This document shows positions 35,020-43,283 of a stretch of DNA of 64,000 nucleotides, piece after piece. Within the stretch, counting starts at the first letter, position 1. Each line of letters begins with the position of its first letter. Source of the stretch: Pseudoduganella violaceinigra DSM 15887. Its GTDB lineage: Bacteria > Pseudomonadota > Gammaproteobacteria > Burkholderiales > Burkholderiaceae_D. The translations under genes and the position numbers were made by a program. The stretch spans positions 124,001 through 188,000 of the forward strand of contig NZ_AUDI01000019.1 of the NCBI RefSeq assembly GCF_000425385.1, given 5' to 3'. The notes below the pieces were generated by a model. It was not told where the DNA came from. It worked only from the letters and a program-made list of their open reading frames with translations, and did not search any database.

Positions 35020-36390
35020 ATGGACAGCAACGTTGTCGATACTCTTATCGCTCCGGAGGGCAGGCTGGAAGTCCTGTCCAAGGCGGAGGTGGTCCAGCTG
35101 CTGGATTCGGGCAAGGGCGGCCTCTATAACATCTTCCGCAACTGCGCCCTGGCGGTGCTGAATTGCGGCAGCACGATCGACGATGGAAAGGAATTGCTGG
35201 ATCGTTTCAAGTCGTTTGACATCACCATCATGCAGCGCGAGCGCGGCATCAAGCTCGATATCAAAGGGGCTCCGGCCATCGCCTTTGTCGACGGGAAGAT
35301 GATCAAGGGCATTCACGAGCACCTGTTTGCCGTGCTGCGCGATATCGTATTTGTCAGTAATGAAGTCACCGGCAATCCCAAGTTCGACCTGGCCCGCAGC
35401 GAAGGCATCACCGACGCGGTCTTCCATATCCTGCGCAACGCCAATGTGCTCAAGCCGCAGCTGAACCCGAACCTGGTGGTGTGCTGGGGCGGCCACTCGA
35501 TCAATCGCGCCGAATATAACTATTCGAAGGAAGTAGGCTACCAGCTTGGCCTGCGCGGGCTGGATATCTGCACCGGCTGCGGCCCCGGTGCGATGAAGGG
35601 GCCGATGAAGGGCGCCACCATCGGCCACGCCAAGCAGCGCTTCACCGGAGGACGCTATCTGGGCATCACGGAGCCCGGCATCATTGCGGCGGAGTCGCCC
35701 AACCCCATCGTCAACGACCTGGTGATCATGCCGGATATCGAGAAGCGCCTGGAAGCGTTCGTGCGCGTGGGCCATGGCATCTGCGTCTTCCCGGGCGGCG
35801 CCGGCACGGCGGAGGAGATCCTGTATATCCTCGGCATCCTGCTGCACCCGGACAATGCGGACATCCCTTTCCCGCTGATTTTTACGGGCCCGGAAACTGC
35901 GCGCGACTATTTTGTGCAGATCAACGAGTTCATTGGCCTGACGCTGGGCGCCGAAGCGCAGAAACGCTACAAGATCATCGTCGACGATCCGGAACTGGTG
36001 GCGCAGGAGATGCAGGAAGGGATGAAGCAGGTGCGCGAATACCGCAAGTCGCGCTCGGACGCCTATTACTTCAACTGGGCACTGAAGATCGACGACGAAT
36101 TCCAGCGCCCATTCGCGCCGACGCACGAAAACATGCGCAACCTGAGCCTGCACAAGAACCAGCCTGTGCATGTACTGGCGGCCAATTTACGCCGTGCGTT
36201 TTCAGGAGTGGTGGCGGGGAATGTGAAGGAAGAGGGGATCCGCACCATTGAAAAGTACGGCCACTTCGAAATCCACGGCGACAAGGAAATCATGGGGCCG
36301 ATGGATGCGCTATTGGCATCCTTCGTCGCGCACAGCCGGATGAAGCTGGCGGGCAAGGCCTACACACCTTGCTACCGCGTAATCCAATAA
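35020..36390 (+). CDS. ppnN: Nucleotide 5'-monophosphate nucleosidase PpnN (YgdH)
   Basis: A 456-residue protein matching E. coli PpnN (454). An N-terminal DUF4478 domain, a central Rossmann-like lysine-decarboxylase-type (LOG) domain with the catalytic motif PGGAGTAEE at about residue 268, and a C-terminal DUF3412 domain are present. PpnN cleaves purine and pyrimidine nucleoside monophosphates to base and ribose-5-phosphate, and in E. coli is stimulated by (p)ppGpp. Monocistronic, with palindrome C after the stop. Confidence 0.95.
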   Translation: MDSNVVDTLIAPEGRLEVLSKAEVVQLLDSGKGGLYNIFRNCALAVLNCGSTIDDGKELLDRFKSFDITIMQRERGIKLDIKGAPAIAFVDGKMIKGIHEHLFAVLRDIVFVSNEVTGNPKFDLARSEGITDAVFHILRNANVLKPQLNPNLVVCWGGHSINRAEYNYSKEVGYQLGLRGLDICTGCGPGAMKGPMKGATIGHAKQRFTGGRYLGITEPGIIAAESPNPIVNDLVIMPDIEKRLEAFVRVGHGICVFPGGAGTAEEILYILGILLHPDNADIPFPLIFTGPETARDYFVQINEFIGLTLGAEAQKRYKIIVDDPELVAQEMQEGMKQVREYRKSRSDAYYFNWALKIDDEFQRPFAPTHENMRNLSLHKNQPVHVLAANLRRAFSGVVAGNVKEEGIRTIEKYGHFEIHGDKEIMGPMDALLASFVAHSRMKLAGKAYTPCYRVIQ

Positions 36391-36409
36391 AGCGTAGGCT
36401 TCAAGCATA

Positions 36410-36494
36410 AAAGCCGGGATCAGCTCTGGCAATCGGACATTTCGCTGCGCGTCGCGCAGCGAAATGTCCGATTGCCAGAGCTGACCCCGGCTTT
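36410..36494. repeat. Long palindromic element, copy C, between ppnN and lysS
   Basis: Forty-one-base arms (36410-36450 and 36454-36494) with one mismatch (A opposite C) and a 3-base loop. The outer arm begins AAAGCCGGGATCAGCTCTGG and is shared with copies A and B; the inner stem (TTTCGCTGCGC) is unique. It sits between the stop codons of convergent genes. Confidence 0.9.
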
Positions 36495-36522
36495 CGAATT
36501 GCTTGTCTTAGCCTGCCTTGGC

Positions 36523-38061
36523 TTAGTCTTCTTTACGCAGGTGCGGGAACAGCAGCACGTCGCGGATGTTCGGCGAGTCGGTCAGCAGCATCATCAGGCG
36601 GTCGATGCCGATGCCGCAGCCGCCGGCTGGCGGCATGCCGTATTCCAGCGCGCGAATGAAGTCGGCGTCGTAGTACATCGCTTCGTCGTCGCCGGCTTCC
36701 TTGGCTTTCATCTGGGCCAGGAAACGCGCCGATTGGTCTTCCGCGTCGTTCAGCTCGGAGAAGCCGTTGGCGATTTCGCGGCCGACCATGAACAGTTCGA
36801 AGCGCTCGGTGATGCCTTCGCGGGTGTCGGAAGCGCGGGCCAGCGGCGATACTTCGATCGGGTAGTCGATGATAAAGGTCGGTTCCCACAGCTGCGCTTC
36901 GGCGGTTTCCTCGAACAGCGCCAGTTGCAGCGCGCCCAGGCCGGCGGTGGCGAACGGCTTGACGCCGAACTTGAGCAGTTCGGCTTTCAGGAAGGCCATG
37001 TCGTTCAGCTGCGCTTCGGTGTAGCCCGGTGCGTATTTGTTGATGGCGCCGCAGATGGTCAGGCGCTGGAACGGCTTGGACAGGTCCAGCTCGCGGCCGC
37101 CATAGGTCAGCACGGCGGTGCCCTTGGCGTCGATCGCCGCCTGGCGGATCACTTCTTCGGTGAAGTTCATGATCCACTGGTAGTCGGTGTAGGCCGCGTA
37201 GAACTCCATCATGGTGAATTCAGGGTTGTGGCGGACCGACACGCCTTCGTTGCGGAAGTTGCGGTTGATCTCGAACACGCGGTCGAAGCCGCCCACCACC
37301 AGGCGCTTCAGGTACAGCTCGGGAGCGATACGCATGTACATCTGCATGTCCAGCGCATTGTGGTGGGTGATGAAAGGCTTGGCCGATGCGCCGCCCGGGA
37401 TCGGGTGCAGCATCGGGGTTTCGACTTCCATGAACTCGTTCTTTTCCATGAAGCGGCGGATCGAGGAGATCGCAGCGGTGCGCGCCTTGAAGGTGCGGCG
37501 GGTTTCTTCGCTGGTGATCAGGTCGACATAGCGCTGGCGGTATTTGGTTTCCTGGTCGGCCAGGCCGTGGAATTTGTCCGGCAGCGGGCGCAGGGCCTTG
37601 GTGATCAGTTTGATCTCGCTGACTTTGACGGTCAGTTCATCGGTCTTGGTCTTGAACAGGGTGCCGGTCACGCCCATGATGTCGCCCAGGTCCCAGCCGC
37701 GGAAGGCTTCCATCGCCTCCTCGCCGGTGGTGTCCACGGTCACGTAGATCTGGATGCGGCCGTCGGCCTTCTGGCCGGAGGAATCCTGCAGGGTGGCAAA
37801 AGCGGCTTTCTTGCCGGCTTCGCGGCGCAGCATCATGCGGCCGGCGATGGCGACGGGGACCGGTTCCGCTTCCAATTCTTCGCGGGTCTTGTCGCCATAC
37901 TGCACGTGCAGGTCGGCAGCCTTGTGCTGGGGGCGGAAATCGTTAGGGAAGGCGACGCTCTGTTTCTCGCGGATGGCGGCCAGCTTGGCGCGGCGCTCGG
38001 CGATGATTTTGTTGTCGTCCTGGCCTGGTGCCTGATCTTGCACTTGGTTTTCCGTAGTCAT
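36523..38061 (-). CDS. lysS: Lysyl-tRNA synthetase, class II
   Basis: A 512-residue class II LysRS that charges tRNA-Lys. The N-terminal OB-fold anticodon domain (about residues 60-165) and the class II catalytic core are present: motif 1 region [18 protein letters not shown], motif 2 [20 protein letters not shown], motif 3 [15 protein letters not shown]. Third gene of prfB-HAD-lysS; prfB-lysS adjacency is common in proteobacteria, with a HAD gene inserted here. ATG 38061 is four bases after the HAD stop. Confidence 0.97.
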   Translation of the reverse strand: MTTENQVQDQAPGQDDNKIIAERRAKLAAIREKQSVAFPNDFRPQHKAADLHVQYGDKTREELEAEPVPVAIAGRMMLRREAGKKAAFATLQDSSGQKADGRIQIYVTVDTTGEEAMEAFRGWDLGDIMGVTGTLFKTKTDELTVKVSEIKLITKALRPLPDKFHGLADQETKYRQRYVDLITSEETRRTFKARTAAISSIRRFMEKNEFMEVETPMLHPIPGGASAKPFITHHNALDMQMYMRIAPELYLKRLVVGGFDRVFEINRNFRNEGVSVRHNPEFTMMEFYAAYTDYQWIMNFTEEVIRQAAIDAKGTAVLTYGGRELDLSKPFQRLTICGAINKYAPGYTEAQLNDMAFLKAELLKFGVKPFATAGLGALQLALFEETAEAQLWEPTFIIDYPIEVSPLARASDTREGITERFELFMVGREIANGFSELNDAEDQSARFLAQMKAKEAGDDEAMYYDADFIRALEYGMPPAGGCGIGIDRLMMLLTDSPNIRDVLLFPHLRKED

Positions 38062-38065
38062 GGTT

Positions 38066-38734
38066 TTATTCAGTTGTCAGTGTATTGATATCGATTTCGC
38101 TGAAGTCGCGTGCAATGCAAATCACATTGTCGAAGGACTTAAACGCTTCAGCAGGCAAAGTGGTTGTCAGGACGACGCAGCGCATGCCGGCTCGGCGCGC
38201 TGCTTCCACGCCCAAAGGCGCGTCCTCGAACACGATGCAGTGCGCCGGATCGGCGCCGCAGCGTTCGGCGGCCAGCAGGAACACGTCCGGTTCCGGCTTG
38301 CCGCGTTTGACGTCGGCGGCGCCGACGACTGTGTCGAACAGGTCGCGCACACCCAGGCCATCCAGCGTGAAGTCCACGTTGCAGGGCGGGGCGGCGGTGC
38401 CGACCGCCAGGCGGATGCCGGCGGCCTGCGCTGCACTGACCAGGGCGCCGAAGCCTTCCACGGCGCGCAGGTGCGGTGCATAGATTTCGCGGTACAGCAC
38501 TTCCTTCTCGTCGATCAGGGATGCGACGTCGTCCTGCGCCAGCTCCTCGCCGAGGTATTGGCGCATGATTTCGTGGCCGGTGCGGCCGGCGGTGGCGGCA
38601 AAGAATGCCGCTTCGTCGACCGCATGGCCGCGGCGGCTGAAAAATTCCAGCCACGAGCGGGTGTGGAAACCCATGTTGTCGACGATGGTGCCATCCATGT
38701 CGAAGATGAAGGCGCGCTGCGGCATAGGATTCAT
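38066..38734 (-). CDS. HAD-superfamily phosphatase/phosphomutase (beta-phosphoglucomutase-like)
   Basis: A 222-residue HAD hydrolase, subclass IA. Motif I is [10 protein letters not shown] (nucleophile Asp and acid/base Asp), motif II lies around VGTAAP, motif III is the [12 protein letters not shown]ys, and motif IV is [16 protein letters not shown]. The cap domain is helical (residues ~20-85). Substrate is probably a sugar phosphate, but this is not decided. It sits 3 bases after the prfB stop and 4 bases before the lysS start, an unusual insertion between translation genes. Confidence 0.9.
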   Translation of the reverse strand: MNPMPQRAFIFDMDGTIVDNMGFHTRSWLEFFSRRGHAVDEAAFFAATAGRTGHEIMRQYLGEELAQDDVASLIDEKEVLYREIYAPHLRAVEGFGALVSAAQAAGIRLAVGTAAPPCNVDFTLDGLGVRDLFDTVVGAADVKRGKPEPDVFLLAAERCGADPAHCIVFEDAPLGVEAARRAGMRCVVLTTTLPAEAFKSFDNVICIARDFSEIDINTLTTE

Positions 38735-38737
38735 GCC

Positions 38738-39842
38738 TTAAATGCCTTGCTTCAGGGACGCGGAGATGAAGTCGTCCAGGTCGCCGTCCAGCACGCCCTT
38801 GGTATTGCCGGTCTCGAAGTTGGTGCGCAAGTCCTTGATGCGGGACTGGTCCAGCACGTAGGAGCGGATCTGGTGGCCCCAGCCCACGTCGGTCTTGGAG
38901 TCTTCCAGCGACTGCTGCTCGCTCATGCGCTTGCGCAGTTCCAGTTCATACAGCTTGGCCTTCAGCATGTCCATCGCTTCGGCTTTGTTGCGGTGCTGCG
39001 AACGGTCGTTCTGGCACTGCACCACAATACCGGACGGGCCGTGCGTGATACGCACCGCGGAGTCGGTCTTGTTGATGTGCTGGCCGCCGGCGCCGGACGC
39101 GCGGTAGGTGTCGATGCGCAGGTCGGCCGGGTTGATCTCGATCTCGATCGAGTCATCCACTTCCGGATAGACGAACAGCGACACGAAGGAGGTGTGGCGG
39201 CCGCCGGACGAGTCGAACGGCGACTTGCGCACCAGGCGGTGAACGCCGGTTTCGGTACGCAGGTGGCCGTAGGCGTATTCGCCCTCGATCTTCAGGGTGG
39301 CGGTCTTGATGCCGGCAACCTCGCCCTCGGATTCTTCCAGCACTTCGGCCTTGAAGCCTTTGCGGTCGCAGTAGCGCAGGTATTGGCGCAGCAGCATGGA
39401 CGCCCAGTCCTGGGCTTCGGTACCGCCGGCGCCGGCCTGGATGTCGACGAAGCAGTTGTTCGGGTCCATCGGATTGCTGAACATGCGGCGGAATTCCATC
39501 TGTTCGATGGTCTTCTGGATTTCCGCGGTATCGGCGATCACGGCTTCGAGCGTGTCGTCGTCGCCTTCTTCCTTGCCCATCTCGAACAGTTCGTTCATGT
39601 CGCGCAGGTCGCTCTCCGCCTTGAGCAGGGTGAGGACTACGCCTTCGAGGGCTTTTTTCTCGCGACCCATGTCCTGGGCCTTTTTCGGGTCATTCCAAAC
39701 AGCCGGATCTTCCAGTTCGGCGTTCAGTTGTTCCAGTTTCTCCGACTTCTTATCGAAGTCAAAGATACCTCCGAAGTTCGGCTTCGCGGGTGGTCAGGTC
39801 CGCGAGCAGGTTGGCGAGGGAATTGATGCGTTCAGCTTCCAT
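38738..39842 (-). CDS. prfB: Peptide chain release factor 2, with programmed +1 frameshift
   Basis: RF2 ends translation at UGA and UAA. The gene starts at ATG 39842; codons 1-27 end in ...TAT-CTT, then an in-frame UGA at 39759-39761. The +1 frame resumes at 39760 (GAC), giving 27 + 340 = 367 residues. The signature CGGAGG-TAT-CTT-TGA-C, with an internal ribosome-like AGG AGG sequence, is the classic autoregulatory slip site. Downstream: peptide anticodon SPF (RKSPFDSSG) and the GGQ catalytic loop ([10 protein letters not shown]). Translation: join(39762..39842, 38738..39760) on the minus strand. First gene of prfB-HAD-lysS. Confidence 0.97.
39758..39770 (-). promoter_or_regulatory. prfB +1 frameshift signal
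   Basis: On the minus strand AGG-TAT-CTT-TGA-C: UGA is codon 28 in the first frame, CTT is the slippery codon, and AGG bases upstream can pair with the 16S rRNA 3' end. Low RF2 favours the slip, so RF2 controls its own level. Confidence 0.93.
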
Positions 39843-39912
39843 GGTTTTTCAGGCCTGATAGTTGTTAAATCGAACCTGAAATTATACCTCAGTGGCCGCC
39901 GCATCGGGCAGC

Positions 39913-40290
39913 TCAGACAAGCAGGCTGAAATCGGCCCGGTAAAGGGCGCCGCGCCGGTCTTTTCCCGCCGGGATCATATAGACGGAAAGGCGTCCCGAA
40001 GCACTGTTGTCGATTTCATAAATCCCGTCATCCAGGTCCTGCGTCCCGGCGAAGAACAATGTGAACTGGTCCTGGTGCGGTGCCGCTTTGCCGGAGCGTA
40101 CGGCCACCAGTTCCAGTGCCGTGCCGCGCTTGCCCTGGTAGGCGATGAATTGCTGGCCCAGTAATTTACTGAATCCGGCCATGCCGATGGTGGACGGGGT
40201 GGGCGGCAGAGCGGCCAGTGCGGCGGCGCGGGCCAATGCCGGCGCGGCAAGCAGGCCGCCGGCGGAGAGGACGAAGTTGCGACGTTCCAT
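39913..40290 (-). CDS. DUF6916-like exported protein of the collar cassette
   Basis: A 125-residue protein with a twin-arginine/Sec-like N-terminus (MERRNFVLSAGGLLAAPALARA) followed by a small beta-rich domain. The segment FSKLLGQQFIAYQG ... FTLFFAGTQDLDDGIYEI ... SVYMIPAG ... YRADF matches the DUF6916 pattern, a family often encoded beside phage-collar-domain genes. It is the last gene of the five-gene operon, 3 bases after the GNAT stop. Function unknown. Confidence 0.7.
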   Translation of the reverse strand: MERRNFVLSAGGLLAAPALARAAALAALPPTPSTIGMAGFSKLLGQQFIAYQGKRGTALELVAVRSGKAAPHQDQFTLFFAGTQDLDDGIYEIDNSASGRLSVYMIPAGKDRRGALYRADFSLLV

Positions 40291-40293
40291 GAC

Positions 40294-40770
40294 TTATTCC
40301 TTTGGTAAGGTTGGATGCCATTCCATGGCCAGGTACATGCCTTCCTCCTCGCCAGGCCGGAAACCGAGGCGGCGGTACAACTCTTCCGCGGGATTGCCTT
40401 GCAGGACATGCAAGCGCAAGGGCAGTCCCGCGCCGGCGCTTTCATCCTGCAGCCGGGCCAGCAGCTGGCCGCCGATGCTGCAGCCGCGGTAGGCGGGCAG
40501 CAGGCTGATGTCGACCAGGCGGATTTCGGCCCGCGAACGCGCCACGTACAAACGGCCGGCCGTAACGCCATCAACCAGCACGATGCTTTCCTCCATGCCG
40601 GGGAAACGGCGGCGGTAATCGCTGACCTGGGCGTCGTATTGCATGCGCACCAGCATTTCGCCGATGGCGCGGTCCAGGATCGACAAATCCGGGCGCGTGC
40701 TGGCCACCAGCTCCCGCAGGAAGGCCTGGTCGCCGGCTACAACGGGTCGCAAGGAAAGCTGGCTGCCCAT
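40294..40770 (-). CDS. GNAT family N-acetyltransferase of the collar cassette
   Basis: A 158-residue single-domain GNAT. The acetyl-CoA loop is seen as LLPAYRGCSIGGQLLARL (a variant of R/QxxGxG/A), and the fold ends with GNPAEELYRRLGF. The neighbours suggest it could acetylate one of the collar proteins or the DUF6916 protein, but there is no evidence beyond operon structure. Gaps on both sides are 3-4 bases. Confidence 0.85.
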   Translation of the reverse strand: MGSQLSLRPVVAGDQAFLRELVASTRPDLSILDRAIGEMLVRMQYDAQVSDYRRRFPGMEESIVLVDGVTAGRLYVARSRAEIRLVDISLLPAYRGCSIGGQLLARLQDESAGAGLPLRLHVLQGNPAEELYRRLGFRPGEEEGMYLAMEWHPTLPKE

Positions 40771-40774
40771 ATTG

Positions 40775-41296
40775 TCAGCTGCGCGGAGGGAAGACCCCGG
40801 TCAGCGCGATGATGAAATTCACCACCAGGTAAGGCTGCCAATTGTTATGCGCAGCCCCGCCGCCGGTGACGCCGAGCGGGCCGGCCGGCGACGGCGCGAT
40901 CGCGGCGGGATCGTGGTAAGGCGCGCTGATCGTGACCGGTTTGGCAAGCATGGCGTTGGCCGGCGACTGGACCGAGGCCGTCGCATTTGCCGCGGTCATG
41001 CCGTGGCTGTGCGACGGCAGCTGCAGTCCATCCAGCGTGGTGACCGCTTCGCCGCCTTGCTCGCCCAGGTCGCGCTGGTTCAGGCCAGGCCCCGTTCCCG
41101 CGTGGAGCGGCATGCGCTGGCGCAGGTCGGGCAGGGCGAAGGTGACCTTTCCATCGCCGCCGTAATAGGTGCCCAGAAGGGAAAACAGGGCGGTGTTCTG
41201 GGCAATCGGCATCAGCTGGCCATTGCACAAGGCCCAGCCAAACGGCGCGAAATTGCCACAGAACATACGGATCTCGCCTACGTAACGCTCTGCCAT
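40775..41296 (-). CDS. Phage tail collar domain protein 1 (MdpB-like)
   Basis: A 173-residue phage-collar (PF07484) protein. The family N-terminus is VGEIRMFCGNFAPFGWALCNGQ, then LPIAQNTALFSLLGTYYGGDG, TFALPDLRQRMP and HAGTGPGLN, an HSHGM motif and the C-terminus NFIIALTGVFP. In phages these repeats form short tail-fibre or collar parts; chromosomal copies are called microcystin-dependent or tail fibre proteins without known function. It has no visible signal peptide. It is the third member of the operon. Confidence 0.88.
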   Translation of the reverse strand: MAERYVGEIRMFCGNFAPFGWALCNGQLMPIAQNTALFSLLGTYYGGDGKVTFALPDLRQRMPLHAGTGPGLNQRDLGEQGGEAVTTLDGLQLPSHSHGMTAANATASVQSPANAMLAKPVTISAPYHDPAAIAPSPAGPLGVTGGGAAHNNWQPYLVVNFIIALTGVFPPRS

Positions 41297-41310
41297 GTTG
41301 GGCTCCTCGA

Positions 41311-41847
41311 CTAGGCCTGCGAAGGGAAAATGCCTTGCAGCGCAATGATGAAACTGAGCGCCAGGAAGGGCGCCATATTATTGTGCGGCTGGTTGCCTCC
41401 GCTGGGCTGGATGGCCTGCGGCGCCATAGCGGCGGGGCTCGAGCCTGCCGGCGCATAGAACCTGGGCTTGGCCGGCGCTGCGGGCACATAGGCGTTCGGC
41501 CCCGTCAGGCCGATCCCGGTGCCGGTGGCTGGCGGTTGCGCGGTACTGGCGCTCGCGCTGTGGCTGTGGGCTGGAATCTGGCCGCTGGTCAGGGTCACGC
41601 TTTCCACGCCTGCGCGCTGGCCGATGACATAGTTGTTGCCGGACAGGGTGCCCTGGTGCACAGGCACCCGGCCGCGCAGGTCGGGCAGGGCGAAGGTGCT
41701 CTGGCCGTCGCCGCCATAGGTGGTGCCGATCAGGGCAAACAGGACGTCGTTCTGCGCGATCGACAGCAGGGCGCCGTCGCAGAAAGCCCAGCCCAGGGGC
41801 GGGAAATTACCCGCGAACAGGCGAATCTCGCCGAGGAAGTTTTCCAT
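41311..41847 (-). CDS. Phage tail collar domain protein 2 (MdpB-like)
   Basis: A 178-residue paralogue with the same fold: MENFLGEIRLFAGNFPPLGWAFCDG, DVLFALIGTTYGGDG, TFALPDLRGRVPVHQG, an HSHSAS segment and FIIALQGIFPSQA at the end. The start at 41847 is set by GGAGCCGG-like upstream sequence and the alignable N-terminus; the frame extends to 41901. The middle (residues ~90-150) diverges from the other two copies, typical for tail-fibre tips that vary in binding. Confidence 0.88.
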   Translation of the reverse strand: MENFLGEIRLFAGNFPPLGWAFCDGALLSIAQNDVLFALIGTTYGGDGQSTFALPDLRGRVPVHQGTLSGNNYVIGQRAGVESVTLTSGQIPAHSHSASASTAQPPATGTGIGLTGPNAYVPAAPAKPRFYAPAGSSPAAMAPQAIQPSGGNQPHNNMAPFLALSFIIALQGIFPSQA

Positions 41848-41866
41848 ACGCCGGCTCCGGGTTGGT

Positions 41867-42376
41867 TCAGCTCTGCGAAGGGAAGATGCCCTGCAGTGCA
41901 ATGATGAAGTTGATGGTCAGGTAAGGCTGCATATTCTCGTGAGGCTGGCCGCCGCCGGCGCTGGCGACTGTATTCGGCGCCAGGGTGGCGCTGCCGTCCA
42001 GCGGCGCGTAGTAGTTCAGCGCCCCCGCCTCCACATTGCCTAATACCCGGTTCGCCGGATCGGCCTGGTGGCTGACGGCCGTGGAGATGCCCAGGCGGTG
42101 CGTGTGGGCCGGCATCTCGCTGGAGAGCAGGGTGTGGCTGGCTTCTCCTCCTTGCTGGCCCAGGCCGAAGCCCTGGCCGACGTGGGCGGGCGCGCGGCCG
42201 CGCATGTCCGGCAGCGCGAAGGTGGTTACGCCGTTGCCGCCATAGCTTGTGCCAAGCAGGGCAAACAGGGCCTGGTTCTGGTTGATCGGCAGAAGCTGGC
42301 CATTGCACAGTGCCCAGCCCTTGGGCGCGAAGCTGAAACTTGTCAGGCGGATTTCGGCGAGATACGGATCGGACAT
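41867..42376 (-). CDS. Phage tail collar domain protein 3 (MdpB-like)
   Basis: A 169-residue paralogue: MSDPYLAEIRLTSFSFAPKGWALCNGQ, LFALLGTSYGGNG, TFALPDMRGRAPAHVGQG, HTHRLG, and FIIALQGIFPSQS. The start at 42376 follows GGAGG (42381-42385). It is the first gene of the five-gene operon collar3-collar2-collar1-GNAT-DUF6916 (gaps 19, 14, 4 and 3 bases). A hairpin element (42383-42414) lies just upstream. Confidence 0.88.
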   Translation of the reverse strand: MSDPYLAEIRLTSFSFAPKGWALCNGQLLPINQNQALFALLGTSYGGNGVTTFALPDMRGRAPAHVGQGFGLGQQGGEASHTLLSSEMPAHTHRLGISTAVSHQADPANRVLGNVEAGALNYYAPLDGSATLAPNTVASAGGGQPHENMQPYLTINFIIALQGIFPSQS

Positions 42377-42382
42377 GTAGCC

Positions 42383-42414
42383 TCCATATAGTTGCAAGCA
42401 CCCCTGCCGGGGTG
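42383..42414 (-). promoter_or_regulatory. Hairpin plus TTGCAAG element, copy 1, upstream of collar3
   Basis: TCCATATA-G-TTGCAAG-CACCCC-TGCC-GGGGTG on the plus strand. The arrangement TTGCAAG-N5-CTGCC with a stem around CTGCC is repeated at 43158-43189. On the minus strand it resembles a sigma-54 -12/-24 pair with one base too many. It overlaps the collar3 ribosome site, so a promoter start here would leave almost no leader. Confidence 0.4.
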
Positions 42415-42442
42415 TTGCGGCCGTTTCAGTGGGGGGGAAGGT

Positions 42443-43054
42443 TCAGGAGCGCGCGCTGCGCCGGCGGCTCAGGCCCAGGGCAGCCAAGCCGCCCGCCAGC
42501 AAGGCCAGCGCGGCGGGCTCGGGGATGCCCGGGTCGTTCGGGCCGCGCAGGAATTCAAGGCTGATATTATCGAGCTGGTTCCAGAAGGTGGGATCGCCGT
42601 TGAAGTTGCCGAATTCGAGGACCGTGCTGTTCTTGCTTGCGGTGACGATCAAGGTGTGGCTGACCCAATCTCCGGCGACGTCGATTTCATCGAAGACGTT
42701 TTTGCCATCGAAATTCACCTGGGCTTCGTTCTGCGGAGGGAATTGCGGGTCGCCGGTCCAGCGTTGCAAGTCGAACTTGAGCTGGTAGGTCGCGCCGGCG
42801 ATGGTGCCGATGGTCTGGCTGAGGAAGCCAAGCTGGGCGGTGTTGAGGTCACCAAAGACGAGATTGCTGGACACCGCCAGCGGCGAACCGGTATTGTCCG
42901 TCCCGAAGGCTTGTCCGCCGCCGCCGGGGCTGCTCATCGTCCACATGCTGTAGTCGAGGTTTTCGAAATCTCCGTTCAGGACCAGATTGGGCCCCGCCTG
43001 CGCGAACGATGCCGTCAGCAGGAGGAGCGAGGTGAGCGCGGCGCGGATCTTCAT
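42443..43054 (-). CDS. Secreted PEP-CTERM sorting protein
   Basis: A 203-residue exported protein. A signal peptide (residues 1-20, TASFAQA) is followed by a jelly-roll-like beta domain (LVLNGDFENLDYSMWTM...), similar to carbohydrate-binding-like PEP-CTERM proteins, and the C-terminal sorting signal PEPAALALLAGGLAALGLSRRR: PEP motif, hydrophobic helix, basic tail. Such proteins are processed by exosortase and tend to be matrix or surface proteins; no exosortase is in the window. It lies upstream of, and in the same direction as, the collar operon. Confidence 0.93.
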   Translation of the reverse strand: MKIRAALTSLLLLTASFAQAGPNLVLNGDFENLDYSMWTMSSPGGGGQAFGTDNTGSPLAVSSNLVFGDLNTAQLGFLSQTIGTIAGATYQLKFDLQRWTGDPQFPPQNEAQVNFDGKNVFDEIDVAGDWVSHTLIVTASKNSTVLEFGNFNGDPTFWNQLDNISLEFLRGPNDPGIPEPAALALLAGGLAALGLSRRRSARS

Positions 43055-43157
43055 GGTCTTTTCCTTTTAGCGGATGGCTGGAAATTGATGTGGATCATAC
43101 GTCCAGGAATTGCCAATCAAACATTTATTTCAGGCAATGTGGCGCTTCTGCAAAGAT

Positions 43158-43189
43158 TCCATATAATTTTGCAAGCCGCTCTGCCGCGG
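43158..43189 (-). promoter_or_regulatory. Hairpin plus TTGCAAG element, copy 2, upstream of PEP-CTERM gene
   Basis: TCCATATA-ATT-TTGCAAG-CCGC-TCTGCC-GCGG. The TTGCAAG-N5-CTGCC core is identical in spacing to copy 1 at 42383-42414, while the hairpin bases differ but still pair. It is about 105 bases upstream of the PEP-CTERM start, a good promoter distance. Confidence 0.45.
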
Positions 43190-43283
43190 ACCAGAGTGCA
43201 ATTCGCAATTCTTTGGATTGCAAGTGTTATGTCAGTGGCGCCTGGCAATATTCATCGATAAATTTCAATTAAGAAGATAGCTA

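Noticed and set aside
36472..38088. Long open frame on the plus strand over lysS (about 540 codons)
   Set aside because: It lies opposite a clear lysyl-tRNA synthetase, has no recognisable motif and no ribosome site; a product of GC-rich codon bias.
39670..39842. prfB as a pseudogene broken by UGA
   Set aside because: The slip site is the conserved programmed frameshift and the total length fits RF2.
42383..42414. Sigma-54 promoter for the collar operon
   Set aside because: Spacing is one base long and the start would fall inside the ribosome site, so I list it as an element rather than a promoter.
39913..43054. Prophage remnant around the collar genes
   Set aside because: No integrase, capsid, terminase, tail tube or att repeat was seen; the genes form a tidy bacterial operon.
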